A program made the position numbers and the translations under genes. Below, one piece after another: positions 43,013-51,951 of a stretch of 64,000 bases of DNA; position 1 is the first letter of the stretch; every line of letters begins with the position of its first letter. The stretch is from B46-G9 sp964581175 (GTDB taxonomy: Bacteria > Desulfobacterota > DSM-4660 > Desulfatiglandales > Desulfatiglandaceae): the NCBI GenBank assembly GCA_964581175.1, contig CAZONI010000002.1, forward strand, positions 54,392 to 118,391, in the 5' to 3' direction. Below the pieces are notes generated by a model that was given only the letters and a program-made list of their open reading frames with translations, was not told where the DNA came from and made no database searches.

Positions 43013-43732
43013 ATGTATGAGACACGAGTTGGCGGAGAGATTTTCGAAAGGTTTCCGAGCTTCAGGCGGGGCATCATCGTGGCCCGCAAAATGAACAATC
43101 ATGGGTCGTCCGATGAGCTCGAGTCCCTTCTGCACGAGGCGCTTGCCAGCGCGGCCGCAGCGCCCGTCGATCTGACAGCGGACCCGAGAACGGCTGTCTG
43201 GGACAAAACCTACCGTGCGCTGGGATGTAATCCAAAAAAGTTCCCGCCCGCCCATCTGGCTCTTCTGAAACGCGTCCAGAAACCCGGCGTCTCCATACCT
43301 TTCATCAACAATGCTGTGGCCATCATGAACGACAACTCCATCCGGGGAGTCTTGCCGGTCGGCGGAGACGATTTGCACCGGGCAGGAGAAACCCTTGATC
43401 TCCGTCCTGCTGACGGGGATGAGCGGTTCACGCCCCTGGGTGACCCGGACAAAACTGAACATCCTGACCCCGGAGAGATCATTTACGTGGTTGCGGAAAC
43501 CCGGGAGGTCATGTGCCGACGGTGGAACTGGCGGAACGGTTACCAAACCCGAATCACCGAAGACACGGAGGCCATAGTCATGAACATCGACGGACTTGGC
43601 GAAGACGGTGAGAAGCGGGCCACTTCCGTACGTGATCGAGTCGCCCGAATGCTTGCTCTGTATTGCAGCGCCGAGACCGAGACAGCCCTCCTGACCCCGG
43701 CTGCGCCGTCCTTTTCGTTCAATCTGAAGTAG
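43013..43732 (+). CDS. Free-standing B3/B4 tRNA-binding-domain protein
   Basis: A 239-residue protein consisting of the B3/B4 domain of the phenylalanyl-tRNA synthetase beta subunit, the domain that carries editing activity there. YRALGCNPKKFPPAHLALL and PFINNAVAIMN are typical. Free-standing versions are thought to edit or hydrolyse misacylated or D-aminoacyl-tRNA, but this is not established for most. ATG 43013 follows GGATAGGGGG. Flanking genes do not indicate a function. Confidence 0.85.
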   Translation: MYETRVGGEIFERFPSFRRGIIVARKMNNHGSSDELESLLHEALASAAAAPVDLTADPRTAVWDKTYRALGCNPKKFPPAHLALLKRVQKPGVSIPFINNAVAIMNDNSIRGVLPVGGDDLHRAGETLDLRPADGDERFTPLGDPDKTEHPDPGEIIYVVAETREVMCRRWNWRNGYQTRITEDTEAIVMNIDGLGEDGEKRATSVRDRVARMLALYCSAETETALLTPAAPSFSFNLK

Positions 43733-43797
43733 AAAAAGCGGGCCTTCCTCAAATAAACGAGCACCGGTATTTCTCGCTCGCGAATAGAAACCATCTC

Positions 43798-43975
43798 GTG
43801 CTCATCCACAATTGAATTTGGGCACGGCGGGTTTCCGACCCAGAAAAGAGATATTTTTTACAAGGTCAAAAAAATCAATGGATTACGCGGAAACGTACTT
43901 ATGATAGTACGTCGCACAAGTGATCTCGCAGATTGACGCGGAGATTGTGAAAAATAGCCATTTATGGATGGAAAC
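43798..43975 (-). repeat. Family-1 palindromic repeat, copy D (full length)
   Basis: The minus-orientation copy has side hairpin GTGCTC...GGGCAC at 43798-43825, core arm GTTTCCGACCCAGAAAAG, the central palindrome around ACGTACTTATGATAGTACGT, and the ending arm GTGAAAAATAGCCATTTATG then GATGGAAAC at 43975. The AsmA-like gene starts 32 bp later. Confidence 0.83.
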
Positions 43976-44007
43976 TAACTTGGACGTCAGTGATTGACAC
44001 GGGAAAA

Positions 44008-47000
44008 ATGAAAACCAAGTCAAAGATCATTGTGACCGTTGGTGTGGCCGTGTTGGTTTTTGTTGTGCTTTCGATGTCTGTCCTCCTCTATTACTACAGG
44101 CACCCCGCCAAAATAAAAGCTCTTATGGAGAAGACGGTCTCCAGTTCGATGGGAGTCTCACTCAGCATCCAGCGGATGACCTATTCACGCGACCCGCTTA
44201 GAATGGAACTCGAAGGAGTCCAGGTTGAGCCGGGAAAAGCGGGGCGGGGCTTTTCCCTGGACGTGCCCGCTGCTGCGGCTGACTTTTCGTTCGAGGGGAC
44301 CTGGGGCCACAGGACCCTTGTTGTGAAAAACATCAAGGTGTCCGGATTCATTTCTCATATCACCGAAAAGCCGGAACTCTCCGGATTGGGTGAACCGCCC
44401 TCGAGACCTTCATTCCTTGGCAGCCTCTTGCGCGGGCTTTTTGCGTTCTTCGTTTTCAGTCACGTGAGATTCGAGTCAGCGGAAATCCACGAAGGTCTCG
44501 TATCAGCGCGACTGGGTGGACGCACTCTCCGGATAGCCCACATTCGTGCAGACCTGAAGGCCGGCCGGCCTCTTGAAATCCTCTGCGGAATGCAGGCCAA
44601 ATGGCCCTCTCAAGGCTTAAATCTTGTGGTTCCCAAAGTCTCCGTGAAGGCGGACCAAAAGCTGTCTCTGAATTATCCTGAAGTCGGCTGTTTCCTGAGC
44701 ATTGAAGGCGCCCATCTTGAGAGTCCCATGGTCGGTATCAGGGACCTGGAGGTAAAAACAAGGCTCCTCTACCAGGTCAAGGATGGGAAACTCTCCTTCA
44801 GCAGTACGGAACTTGTATCCGGGCCGATTGAGTTTAGGAACGGTACTCAGGAAATGATCGTTCCATCAGGCGTGCGCATCACGATAGGAGGCGGAGTCCA
44901 TTTCGGGAGCAAGACGCTGCATGCTGACCCCCTGCAGATCACCTTGGGTGACGGGTTGCTGTTTGAGGGCTCGGCGGACGCAAGGTTCGGAACGCAGATG
45001 GAGATCCTGGTGAAGATTCTCAAATCCAGTTTTTCGCCCGATCGTCTACGCTCTCTCCTCCCTCGAGAAATCAAGGCGCTTCCCGTCACGCTGGTCGGTC
45101 CTCTCAACCTGACCGGGAACATTAAGGGCCTTCGTAAACAGAATGGGGAAAACGCGTGGACCTGGGAGGGCAACCTTCACGGATTTTTTAGGCAGAACCA
45201 CCTTTCATTCGATTCTTCAGGCGTGAGAGGCAACGGAAATATTTCCGGCGACATTCAGGCGGCGGGTACTTTCCCCGACGTCCGGGTCTACGGCGCGGTG
45301 AAGGCAAGCGACATCCTGCTTTCGGGCCTGGGCGTGGACCTGAAACCTTTTACGGCTTCGCTCTCTTTTGCGGGCAGCTATCCGAGCTATGACCTCAAGA
45401 ATCTCTCTGTCCTTATCCCGGCGGCAAAGCGTGTTTACCAGGGGAGGGAATTGCTGGTTCGGAACCTCAGTCTGAAGGCAGGGGAAGGCAAGGTCGATGC
45501 GGCAAATAGAACCTTCTCCCTGCCCGCCATTCGCATTGACTCTTCTCTTTTGAAGAACCTCCAGGCGTCCCTGAATATTGAGAAAAGTGAAGTGCTAATG
45601 AAAATAGGTGGCAGGCAAACCGGCTTTCTTGAGACGGCTGGGACGCTGCACCTTCTCCCGCCCGGGTGGACGGCGTCAGGAGCGGATCGTATGGAGGTCG
45701 AGGCACGGCGGAAAGGGGAAGGAGGATACGCCTTGAGCGCGGAGGTGACTCTTGAAGGGCTTTCTTTTCAGAACCGTGAAGAAACCTCTATGGGACAGGC
45801 TCTCGCTGTCAAAGCGGAAATGGCAGGAAAGATTGCCCCGTCTTTTTCGAAGATTGAAGGTCACGCAATGGTTCAAGCGGACAGGGGAGAAGTCCTTTTC
45901 GGCCGTTTCTACTTTGATCTTCAAAAGAACCCATTCATCTGTTCAGGGAAGGGATTGTACAACGAGGGGGACAGACGGCTTCATCTGACAGACGCGACGC
46001 TTGGGCTCAAGTCCGTCCTCCAGCTTCACATGAACGGCGACCTGCTCGGGAGCGGCGCATCCCGGAGCTTTGATGTTTCCATGAATATCCCCGGCACGCC
46101 GCTGGGGCCTGTGCTTACGAAACTCCTGAAGGAGCCTTTCCAGACGGAAAAGCCGATTCTCACAGCCGCCGACGCCGACGGGAGCCTGTCGGGAGACTGC
46201 AGACTGAAGGGGTCTGGATCCCGATGGACGGCCAAGGGACGTCTGGACTGGAAAGAGGGTAATCTCTCCATTGACAGCAGTAGGACCGCGCTGGAAGGCA
46301 TTGACCTTTCGCTTCCACTCTGGTACCGGAACTACAGTGAAAAGGAGCCGTTGAACCCTCTTAAGGGGAAACTGTCCGTCCGGACTGTGAAAGCGCCCTT
46401 CCTTCCCTGGCAGTCATTGGATTTGAACCTCCTTGCGGGGCCGAACACCTTGTCGATACCTGCTTCCACAACCCTCAAGATCCCCGGCGGGAACGTCAGG
46501 ATTGGACCTTTGGTTGCAAAGGGCTTGCCCGACATGAGCCCGTCGTGCGACACGAGCATCAGTGTAAATTCCGTCAGTCTGAGGCCTCTGCTGGCAAAAT
46601 TCGAATTACCCGAAAAAGACGTCCGGGGAACCCTGAACGGCAACCTGGAATCCATTCACATTGAAAAAGGAATCATGCGCAGCAAAGGGCAGATGGAGGC
46701 AAAGGTCTTTGGTGGAAGCGTCGTGCTTTCCAATATCGGCGCATCGGGCTTGTTTACCTCCACCCCGGTCCTCGAACTGAATGCCCGGTGGCGCGACCTT
46801 GATCTTGCGAAACTGACCACCGGGAGCGGATTTGGAAAGATCCAGGGGGTCCTGAACGGTCATGTGAACAGACTCGAAATAGCGGAAGGCCAACCCCAGG
46901 GATTCGACCTGCTCCTGGAGACGGTCAAGAAAAAAGGCGTTCCCCAGAGGATAAGCGTAAAGGCCGTTGATCATATCGCCGAACTGGGTGGGGGGCAAAG

Positions 47001-47268
47001 CCCTTTTGTCGGCGTTGCGGGGATGTTCGCGAGCCTCTTCAAAGAATTTCCATACGAGAAGATCGGCATCCACGCCACGCTGGAAAACGATGTCTTCAGG
47101 ATAAACGGCACCATCAAGGAGGAAGGCAAGGAATATCTGGTAAAAAGGGGTTTTATCTCGGGAGTGAATGTGATAAACCAGAATCCCGATAATCGCGTCA
47201 GTTTCAAGGATATGGTCAAGCGTTTGAAGCGTGTGTCCTCATCAAAGACAGGCCCGGTTGTGAGGTAG
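44008..47268 (+). CDS. Large AsmA-like/YdbH-like protein (DUF748-type), inner-membrane anchored
   Basis: A 1086-residue protein with one N-terminal membrane segment (IIVTVGVAVLVFVVLSMSVL) and a long periplasmic region of repeated beta strands. It has the AsmA-type start KALMEKTVSSSMGVSLSI and the C-terminal pattern seen in YdbH-like proteins (GLLV/GVLNGHVNRLEI, KGFISGVNVINQN-like end). Such proteins form lipid-conducting bridges across the periplasm. The next gene encodes a YnbE/YdbL-like lipoprotein, as in the E. coli ydbH-ynbE-ydbL set, strongly supporting the assignment. ATG 44008 follows weak GGGAAAA; GTG 43990 is an alternative. A repeat copy ends just upstream. Confidence 0.8.
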   Translation: MKTKSKIIVTVGVAVLVFVVLSMSVLLYYYRHPAKIKALMEKTVSSSMGVSLSIQRMTYSRDPLRMELEGVQVEPGKAGRGFSLDVPAAAADFSFEGTWGHRTLVVKNIKVSGFISHITEKPELSGLGEPPSRPSFLGSLLRGLFAFFVFSHVRFESAEIHEGLVSARLGGRTLRIAHIRADLKAGRPLEILCGMQAKWPSQGLNLVVPKVSVKADQKLSLNYPEVGCFLSIEGAHLESPMVGIRDLEVKTRLLYQVKDGKLSFSSTELVSGPIEFRNGTQEMIVPSGVRITIGGGVHFGSKTLHADPLQITLGDGLLFEGSADARFGTQMEILVKILKSSFSPDRLRSLLPREIKALPVTLVGPLNLTGNIKGLRKQNGENAWTWEGNLHGFFRQNHLSFDSSGVRGNGNISGDIQAAGTFPDVRVYGAVKASDILLSGLGVDLKPFTASLSFAGSYPSYDLKNLSVLIPAAKRVYQGRELLVRNLSLKAGEGKVDAANRTFSLPAIRIDSSLLKNLQASLNIEKSEVLMKIGGRQTGFLETAGTLHLLPPGWTASGADRMEVEARRKGEGGYALSAEVTLEGLSFQNREETSMGQALAVKAEMAGKIAPSFSKIEGHAMVQADRGEVLFGRFYFDLQKNPFICSGKGLYNEGDRRLHLTDATLGLKSVLQLHMNGDLLGSGASRSFDVSMNIPGTPLGPVLTKLLKEPFQTEKPILTAADADGSLSGDCRLKGSGSRWTAKGRLDWKEGNLSIDSSRTALEGIDLSLPLWYRNYSEKEPLNPLKGKLSVRTVKAPFLPWQSLDLNLLAGPNTLSIPASTTLKIPGGNVRIGPLVAKGLPDMSPSCDTSISVNSVSLRPLLAKFELPEKDVRGTLNGNLESIHIEKGIMRSKGQMEAKVFGGSVVLSNIGASGLFTSTPVLELNARWRDLDLAKLTTGSGFGKIQGVLNGHVNRLEIAEGQPQGFDLLLETVKKKGVPQRISVKAVDHIAELGGGQSPFVGVAGMFASLFKEFPYEKIGIHATLENDVFRINGTIKEEGKEYLVKRGFISGVNVINQNPDNRVSFKDMVKRLKRVSSSKTGPVVR

Positions 47269-47317
47269 TGCCCATCCATGAGTAGAATTTGAGCAATACC
47301 GGGTTTCCAATCGAGAA
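47268..47317 (-). repeat. Family-1 palindromic repeat, copy G (side hairpin and arm start)
   Basis: GTGCCCATCCATGAGTAGAA and the following GTTTCCAATCGAGAAG match the side hairpin and the first arm of copies B-D in reverse orientation. It begins at the AsmA-like gene's last base and fills the gap before the lipoprotein gene. Confidence 0.6.
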
Positions 47318-47350
47318 GGGAGAACCTTAATCCGCGATCCGGAGGATGAA

Positions 47351-47902
47351 ATGAAAACACAAAGAAAGATATTCCTGGGGGTGAGCTGCATGTCTCTAAT
47401 GCTGCTTTTCGCCTGCGTCACCATTAACATCTACTTCCCGGCAGAGAAGGTCGAATCGGTGGCGGGCAAGATTGTGGACGACGTCAGGGGCAAACAGAAA
47501 CCTCCGGCAGAAAAAAAGCCGTCTCCTGACAAGGACAGCCGTCTTCTCGAGAAAACGATGCTGGCTTTCACGTGCTCCACGGCCTATGCAGATGAGGCCC
47601 TGACGGTGTCCAATCCCACAATCCGGACATTGAAGCAGCGAATGAAAGAAAGATACGCGCGCATGAAACCCTTTTACGAGAAAGGATTTCTCAAAGAGGG
47701 AAATGATGGTTACGTGAAAATGAAGATGGTCGGCGGGCTCGGGCTCAAGCAGACAAGAGATCTCAAGAGCTTGATAAGAGCCGAAAATGCAGACAGGAAG
47801 CAACTGTACCTGGAAGTCGCCCGGGCACTGAAAATTGATCCCAGCCAGGTGAACAGAGTAGGCAACATCTTTGGAAAAGAGTGGCAGAGATCCGTCCGGT
47901 AG
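47351..47902 (+). CDS. Lipoprotein fusing YnbE-like and YdbL-like (DUF1318) parts
   Basis: A 183-residue protein. The N-terminal signal ends in the lipobox LLFAC, and the residues after the Cys (VTINIYFPAEKVE) match the short conserved stretch of YnbE-type lipoproteins. A Pro/Lys linker (KPPAEKKPSPDKD) and a second hydrophobic segment (MLAFTCSTAYADEA) precede the DUF1318 domain typical of YdbL (LKQRMKERYARMKPFYEKGF, then GNDGYVKMKM). In E. coli, YnbE and YdbL are separate; YnbE joins YdbH to the outer membrane and YdbL assists. Here both seem to be made as one polypeptide 82 bp after the AsmA-like gene. GGAGGATGAA precedes ATG 47351. Confidence 0.82.
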   Translation: MKTQRKIFLGVSCMSLMLLFACVTINIYFPAEKVESVAGKIVDDVRGKQKPPAEKKPSPDKDSRLLEKTMLAFTCSTAYADEALTVSNPTIRTLKQRMKERYARMKPFYEKGFLKEGNDGYVKMKMVGGLGLKQTRDLKSLIRAENADRKQLYLEVARALKIDPSQVNRVGNIFGKEWQRSVR

Positions 47903-47953
47903 ACGCTCCGCCGGATCTCTCACCCCATTTACTCACAATCAGCATGCTTTTGG

Positions 47954-48439
47954 TCATTTCACCTCGTAAACGGTTATGATCACTTCGGATGCCCTCCGTT
48001 CACCGCTTGCGACGGCCACTAATCTGTTGAGCCAATGATAGTTGGGTGAGCCGGTTTCAAACCGGGGGATTGTTCTAAAGTAATACTCCCCGGGATCCAC
48101 CTCATGGCCTGCGGCGAGCTTTTTCATGGTTTCGGGAGGACCGTGACGCAGGCCCCAGTTTGTAACATAGATCAACGCGCTGTCTTCGGTTTCTAAAGTG
48201 TACTTGGCCTCCAATTCCGTTACACCGTCATTCCTGATAACCTGCCAATCTGCACCTCCAGGTAATATCCTCCCTGAGAGCCTGGGGCCCTCAAGCATTC
48301 CTCCAATGATGTTGATGATACGCCTTTCACCACAGGCTGTTTGTCCAACCTCTAACGGAGTTTCCACATCAATTATCGATGTATAGAGAAAGTCCAGAGA
48401 TGGTTGAACCGACGCGATCGGCACCTGCACAGTAGTCAT
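47954..48439 (-). CDS. DUF3237-family protein
   Basis: A 161-residue beta-barrel-type protein (TSIIDVETPLEVGQTACGER, then GGMLEGPRLSGRILPGGADW, and GEYYFRTIPRFETG), matching DUF3237 throughout. It is found beside catabolic genes in many bacteria; the function is unknown. ATG 48439 with GAGGAGGGG upstream is preferred over 48469. It is convergent with the lipoprotein gene. Confidence 0.85.
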   Translation of the reverse strand: MTTVQVPIASVQPSLDFLYTSIIDVETPLEVGQTACGERRIINIIGGMLEGPRLSGRILPGGADWQVIRNDGVTELEAKYTLETEDSALIYVTNWGLRHGPPETMKKLAAGHEVDPGEYYFRTIPRFETGSPNYHWLNRLVAVASGERRASEVIITVYEVK

Positions 48440-48848
48440 TCGATCCCCCTCCTCAATGGTACTATTCAAGGATTGACTTCACTATACGCCCCGGCTATCA
48501 GGCCTGACTATTCCAGGGTTCTTCTTGCTGATCGGACTTCATAAAGGGCCTGATCCTCACAGACCTGCAAATGACCGGAACTGTCTGAGATTAGCCTTTC
48601 AAATTAAGGTGGAGTTTTCCGGGAAAGTCTATTGTTCCTTAGAGTGAATTTCGAGGCCACATCTTGGTGTCCCTGCTAATTAGGTTAAGAAGTTGCCCAT
48701 AAGCAGTAGGTAATTTCCTTTGCCCTCAGAGATGGTTGTCATTCTTACTCCGGTTTCCTATCAGCCCAGTCACCACAGAGTCGCAAAGCGGCTGAGCGGA
48801 GTTGTCTGCGGAAGCGCATTGCCAACTGCATTCGTCATCCAGACTTTC
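48440..48848. other. Intergenic, nothing recognised
   Basis: This 409 bp between two minus-strand genes has no repeat match, clear hairpin or gene. Confidence 0.4.
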
Positions 48849-49187
48849 TTAGCCTCGTTTCCTGGAATATCGTCCGGGTTCATCGAAAAACGTTATGTCG
48901 GAATAGCCGGCATGAATTTTACCCGAATGGGGAATACCCTCTGGAATGTAGTAACGGTCGCCTTTTGTGTATGTCTTCTTTTCCCCGTTGATTACCATTT
49001 CGGTTTGGCCTTCGAGTACAAAACCGACCTGTGCGGCGTGGGAATGCTCGGGCAAATCCACGTCATTTGCAAATTCCATAAATATTATCTGATGATTGTC
49101 TGACTCGGAGAGATATGCTTTGAGTCCATTGATCGGGATGTCTGCTTCGGGAAGATTCTCGATTGGTTGAGGAAAGATCTTTGACAT
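48849..49187 (-). CDS. Small cupin-domain protein
   Basis: A 112-residue single cupin. Metal ligands appear in LPEHSHAAQVGFVLEGQTEM (two His and one Glu pattern) and in YYIPEGIPHSG. AAAGGAGGAATA precedes ATG 49187. Single cupins of this size are usually metal-binding isomerases, dioxygenases or sensors; no specific role can be given. Confidence 0.85.
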   Translation of the reverse strand: MSKIFPQPIENLPEADIPINGLKAYLSESDNHQIIFMEFANDVDLPEHSHAAQVGFVLEGQTEMVINGEKKTYTKGDRYYIPEGIPHSGKIHAGYSDITFFDEPGRYSRKRG

Positions 49188-49680
49188 TATTCCTCCTTTA
49201 GAGAATTGACCGAGGCCATATGGGCAGGGGAGGACTCTGCTATGTTCCGGCGGAGGCGTGCGCCCATTCGCTGATTCAGATATTCAACATTAAGTTTTTA
49301 CTCTCATATTTGAAGCAGAAATGCAAGGAACAATGTCATCCGACTCCGCCGTTTCTCGCGAACATAGAAGAGATATATTTGACAGGATCTACTGGATGGG
49401 CGGGATCATTTGCCCCGGCTTGATGCCGGTCCAAATACTGCATCAGGTCTACGCAGTGAAACCGATCAGTTCACAAGTGCAAATTCCGGCGACCTCAAGA
49501 ATTCTCCCGGGAGTTCAAAGATGCTTGGGCCTGTGGCCCATTGCGGTTTGTGTGGTTGCGTCCGGCAACCATACAAAAAAATCCGGTCAATCCTGTTCAT
49601 GTCTAAAAGTCAGGAAGACTCAGGCCCTCTTAGGAGCCTTCTTCGAACCACCAGATCTACCCTACCACTGGCGCAGACTA

Positions 49681-49772
49681 TTTTTTTGTGGGGTGCATCA
49701 AACGGTTATTTGCATGAGGGCTAGGGCATTGTTCAGGTGGAGCACTAGATTCCGGATCACGCCCGGAATGAC
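49681..49772 (+). repeat. Family-2 repeat, copy 1
   Basis: Aligns with 51743-51833: TTTGTGGGGTGCATCAAAC, then GGGCATTGTTCAGGTGGAGC, then the hairpin ATTCCGGATCACGCCCGGAA (49749-49768). No coding potential was seen. Confidence 0.7.
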
Positions 49773-49810
49773 AAACAGTGGAAAGGCATTATGTCCTCCT
49801 ACACCAGAGC

Positions 49811-49863
49811 ACGTCTCCGTGTAATCCTTTAATTGTTTTGATCTTGTAAAAAATACCTCATTT
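49811..49863 (+). repeat. Family-1 palindromic repeat, copy F (right half)
   Basis: ACGTCTCCGTGTAATCC, then TGATCTTGTAAAAAATACCT, matches the right half of copies B and C. The left half is missing; the copy abuts family-2 material. Confidence 0.65.
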
Positions 49864-49905
49864 GATTATTTTGAATGAGGGGAGCCAAAAAAATAAATAT
49901 TTAGC

Positions 49906-49935
49906 TTGCTATTATGTATAAAAGGTGCTTATAGT
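49906..49935 (+). promoter_or_regulatory. Candidate promoter of the cold-shock gene
   Basis: TTGCTA (49906-49911) and TATAGT (49930-49935) are spaced by 18 bp. They give a leader of about 120 nt, long like the regulated leaders of other cold-shock genes, with a short hairpin CCTGC...GCAGG near 49957-49975. Confidence 0.45.
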
Positions 49936-50061
49936 ATGTTTCATCAATTAAGCCCTGCTGTAAATTCGCAGGAGGGTTTCTTTCTGCAGGACATAACCGT
50001 TTATTCGAGGCTATCATCCTTCAGTTGGCGACGTTGAAATTTTTGAAAGGAGGATGATATT

Positions 50062-50262
50062 ATGGCAAACGGAACAGTTAAGTGGTTTAATGACCACAAG
50101 GGTTTTGGGTTCATCGAGCAAGATGACGGACCGGATGTATTCGTGCATCACAGCGCAATCAATTCGACCGGTTTCAAATCTCTCAGTGAAGGCGCGCGAG
50201 TTACCTTTGAGATTCAGCAAGGGCCGAAAGGTCCGTCGGCTGCCAACGTGACCGTCGTCTAA
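50062..50262 (+). CDS. Cold-shock protein, CspA family
   Basis: A 66-residue single OB-fold nucleic-acid chaperone. RNP1 is KGFGFIE (residues 14-20) and RNP2 is VFVHHS (29-34), with the typical start GTVKWFND. AAAGGAGGATGATATT precedes ATG 50062, and a rho-independent terminator follows 20 bp after the stop. It is a monocistronic gene. It binds single-stranded RNA/DNA and melts mRNA structure; whether it is cold-induced cannot be seen. Confidence 0.95.
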   Translation: MANGTVKWFNDHKGFGFIEQDDGPDVFVHHSAINSTGFKSLSEGARVTFEIQQGPKGPSAANVTVV

Positions 50263-50281
50263 CCTGCTTTTTAAGGCAATG

Positions 50282-50317
50282 AAAGGCATCTCCTGTGAAA
50301 CGGGGGATGCCTTTTTT
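50282..50317 (+). terminator. Rho-independent terminator of the cold-shock gene
   Basis: Stem AAAGGCATC (50282-50290) pairs with GATGCCTTT (50306-50314), extended by G/C pairs toward the loop, and is followed by a T-run to 50317. Confidence 0.88.
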
Positions 50318-50525
50318 CATAATATTGGCTGAGACTCTTTTCCCAGTTATCAGCGAACCTGGCGATCCGGCAAGCGACCGGAAAGAAAACGCCATGGCAA
50401 ACAAGGCTTACAGCGAATAGATCTTTACAACGTTAAATTGCTGCGCAAAAATGTTGCAGCATTGGGTCTACGGGGCAGTCATGAAAAAAGAGAAGGCTAA
50501 ATCCCCGGAGGGGAAAAGAAATAAA

Positions 50526-51521
50526 ATGCCATCGGGCATCAACAGGCGGGAGTTTTTAAAATATTCCGGTGCTGCCGGAGGCGCATTATTAATGAGTTTG
50601 CATGGAGGTACGATAATGGCCAACTCCAGGAGTCGGGTTGCGTTTGTAAACACAGAGGATCGAAAAGACGGTGTTCTCTCGTCCATTAAATGCCTGAATA
50701 TCAACCCTGCAAAAAACAAGCATGTTCTGATCAAGCCCAATTTCAACACCGCGGATCAGGTCCCCGGATCCACCGATAACGAGACCCTGGTGTCACTCGT
50801 TGAAGCGGTCTGGGCAATGGGGGCCAAATCCATCAGCCTGGGGGAACGAAGCTACCCGCCGACCCGTGAGGTAATGGAACAAAAAGGGATTATCCCGCTC
50901 ATGAAGAAACAGGATGTCAGGATCATTGATTTCGACGATCTGGAACGAAAAGACTGGGTGGAGGTCAAGCCCGAAAACAGCCACTGGAAAAACGGTTTCA
51001 GAGTGGCGCGCCCGATCCTCGAAGCGGAATGTCTGATTTCAACCTGCTGCCTTAAAACTCACCAGTACGGCGGGGTGTTTACCATGTCGCTGAAACTGCA
51101 TGTGGGCGTGGTTCCCACGAGTCGACACGGATTTGACTACATGCAGGAACTGCATGGGTCGGCCTTTCAGCAGGAGATGATCGCGGAAATGAATTCGGCC
51201 TTCAAGCCCCATCTGGTTGTCCTGGACGGGATTGACGCCTTTGTGGACGGGGGACCCATGACCGGAAAGCGGGCTAAGGGAAACGTGTTCCTGGCATCGG
51301 ATGATCGGGTGGCCATTGATGCGGTTGGGGTGGCTGTCTTGAAGTCGCTGGGCAGCAACCGTCAGATCATGCAGCCGAAGATTTTCGAACAAAGACAGAT
51401 TGCCCGGGCGGTTGAGCTCGGCCTGGGGGCTGCGTCGCCGCGGGACATCGAAGTGGCTGCCGCCGACAACCGGAGCCGAGAATATCGGGACCGGGTAGTG
51501 GAAATATTAAATAGAGGGTGA
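50526..51521 (+). CDS. DUF362 protein with Tat signal
   Basis: A 331-residue protein of the DUF362 family, which in other proteins is often joined to ferredoxin domains. The N-terminus has a twin-arginine signal (NRREFLKYSGAAGGALL), so it is probably exported folded. Family blocks include VLIKPNFNTADQVPGSTDNE, LGERSYPPT, LKTHQYGGVFTMSLKLHVG and VLDGIDAFVDGGP. No Fe-S cysteines are present, so it is the short form. The ATG at 50526, with GGAGGGG 12 nt upstream, places the twin Arg at residues 7-8; ATG 50481 or 50451 would lengthen the signal. The function is not established. Flanking genes give no hint. Confidence 0.83.
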   Translation: MPSGINRREFLKYSGAAGGALLMSLHGGTIMANSRSRVAFVNTEDRKDGVLSSIKCLNINPAKNKHVLIKPNFNTADQVPGSTDNETLVSLVEAVWAMGAKSISLGERSYPPTREVMEQKGIIPLMKKQDVRIIDFDDLERKDWVEVKPENSHWKNGFRVARPILEAECLISTCCLKTHQYGGVFTMSLKLHVGVVPTSRHGFDYMQELHGSAFQQEMIAEMNSAFKPHLVVLDGIDAFVDGGPMTGKRAKGNVFLASDDRVAIDAVGVAVLKSLGSNRQIMQPKIFEQRQIARAVELGLGAASPRDIEVAAADNRSREYRDRVVEILNRG

Positions 51522-51951
51522 TCCTTGTAAAACACTCCCTTTAGGTCAATTTCGGCGTCATGCTTAGATCTCATCCTAGCAATGCTGCATGTATTCCCTC
51601 ATTCCTTCAAGGTTATCTTTCACTGAGTCGGGAAAATTAGAGCCTATAATCAGGTGTCAGCCGGAAGCTGGGACCTGGCGTGCACTATTCGTGGATGAGA
51701 AGTGCCTTCTGGTTGCAAATATTTGTGTTATTGTCTAAGTATCTTTTGTGTGGTGCATCGAACACTTTCTAACCTGAACTCCGAGGGCGTTGTTCAAGTG
51801 GAGCACTGGATTCCGGATCAAGTCCGGAATGACGGGCAGAGGAGCTGGATTCCGGATCGAGTCCGGAATGGCAGACTGAGAATGTGACGTGCTGCACCAG
51901 ACAGAGAGTTCCAGAATTCATGGCTAAAATCGAAAGGTGTTGTTGTCTTTC
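51522..51951. other. Intergenic region with family-2 repeats
   Basis: The first 220 bp show nothing. Family-2 material follows (51743-51873), then the short leader of the helicase gene. Confidence 0.5.
51743..51873 (+). repeat. Family-2 repeat, copy 2 with a doubled hairpin
   Basis: The copy aligns with 49681-49772 and carries the perfect hairpin ATTCCGGA/TCCGGAAT twice, at 51810-51830 and 51849-51869, separated by 18 bp. Such GATTCCGGATCAAGTCCGG-type hairpins are common intergenic repeats in proteobacterial genomes. Confidence 0.7.

Larger units (their letters stand above)
49188..50061. other. Long gene-poor region with repeats and cold-shock leader
   Basis: This 874 bp region contains one family-2 repeat (49681-49772), a family-1 fragment (49811-49863), the cold-shock gene promoter (49906-49935) and a 126-nt leader. 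49188-49680 shows no gene. Confidence 0.5.

Noticed and set aside
17097..43975. Family-1 repeats as insertion sequences
   Set aside because: Copies are only about 100-178 bp and contain no frame or transposase; they can at most be non-autonomous elements.
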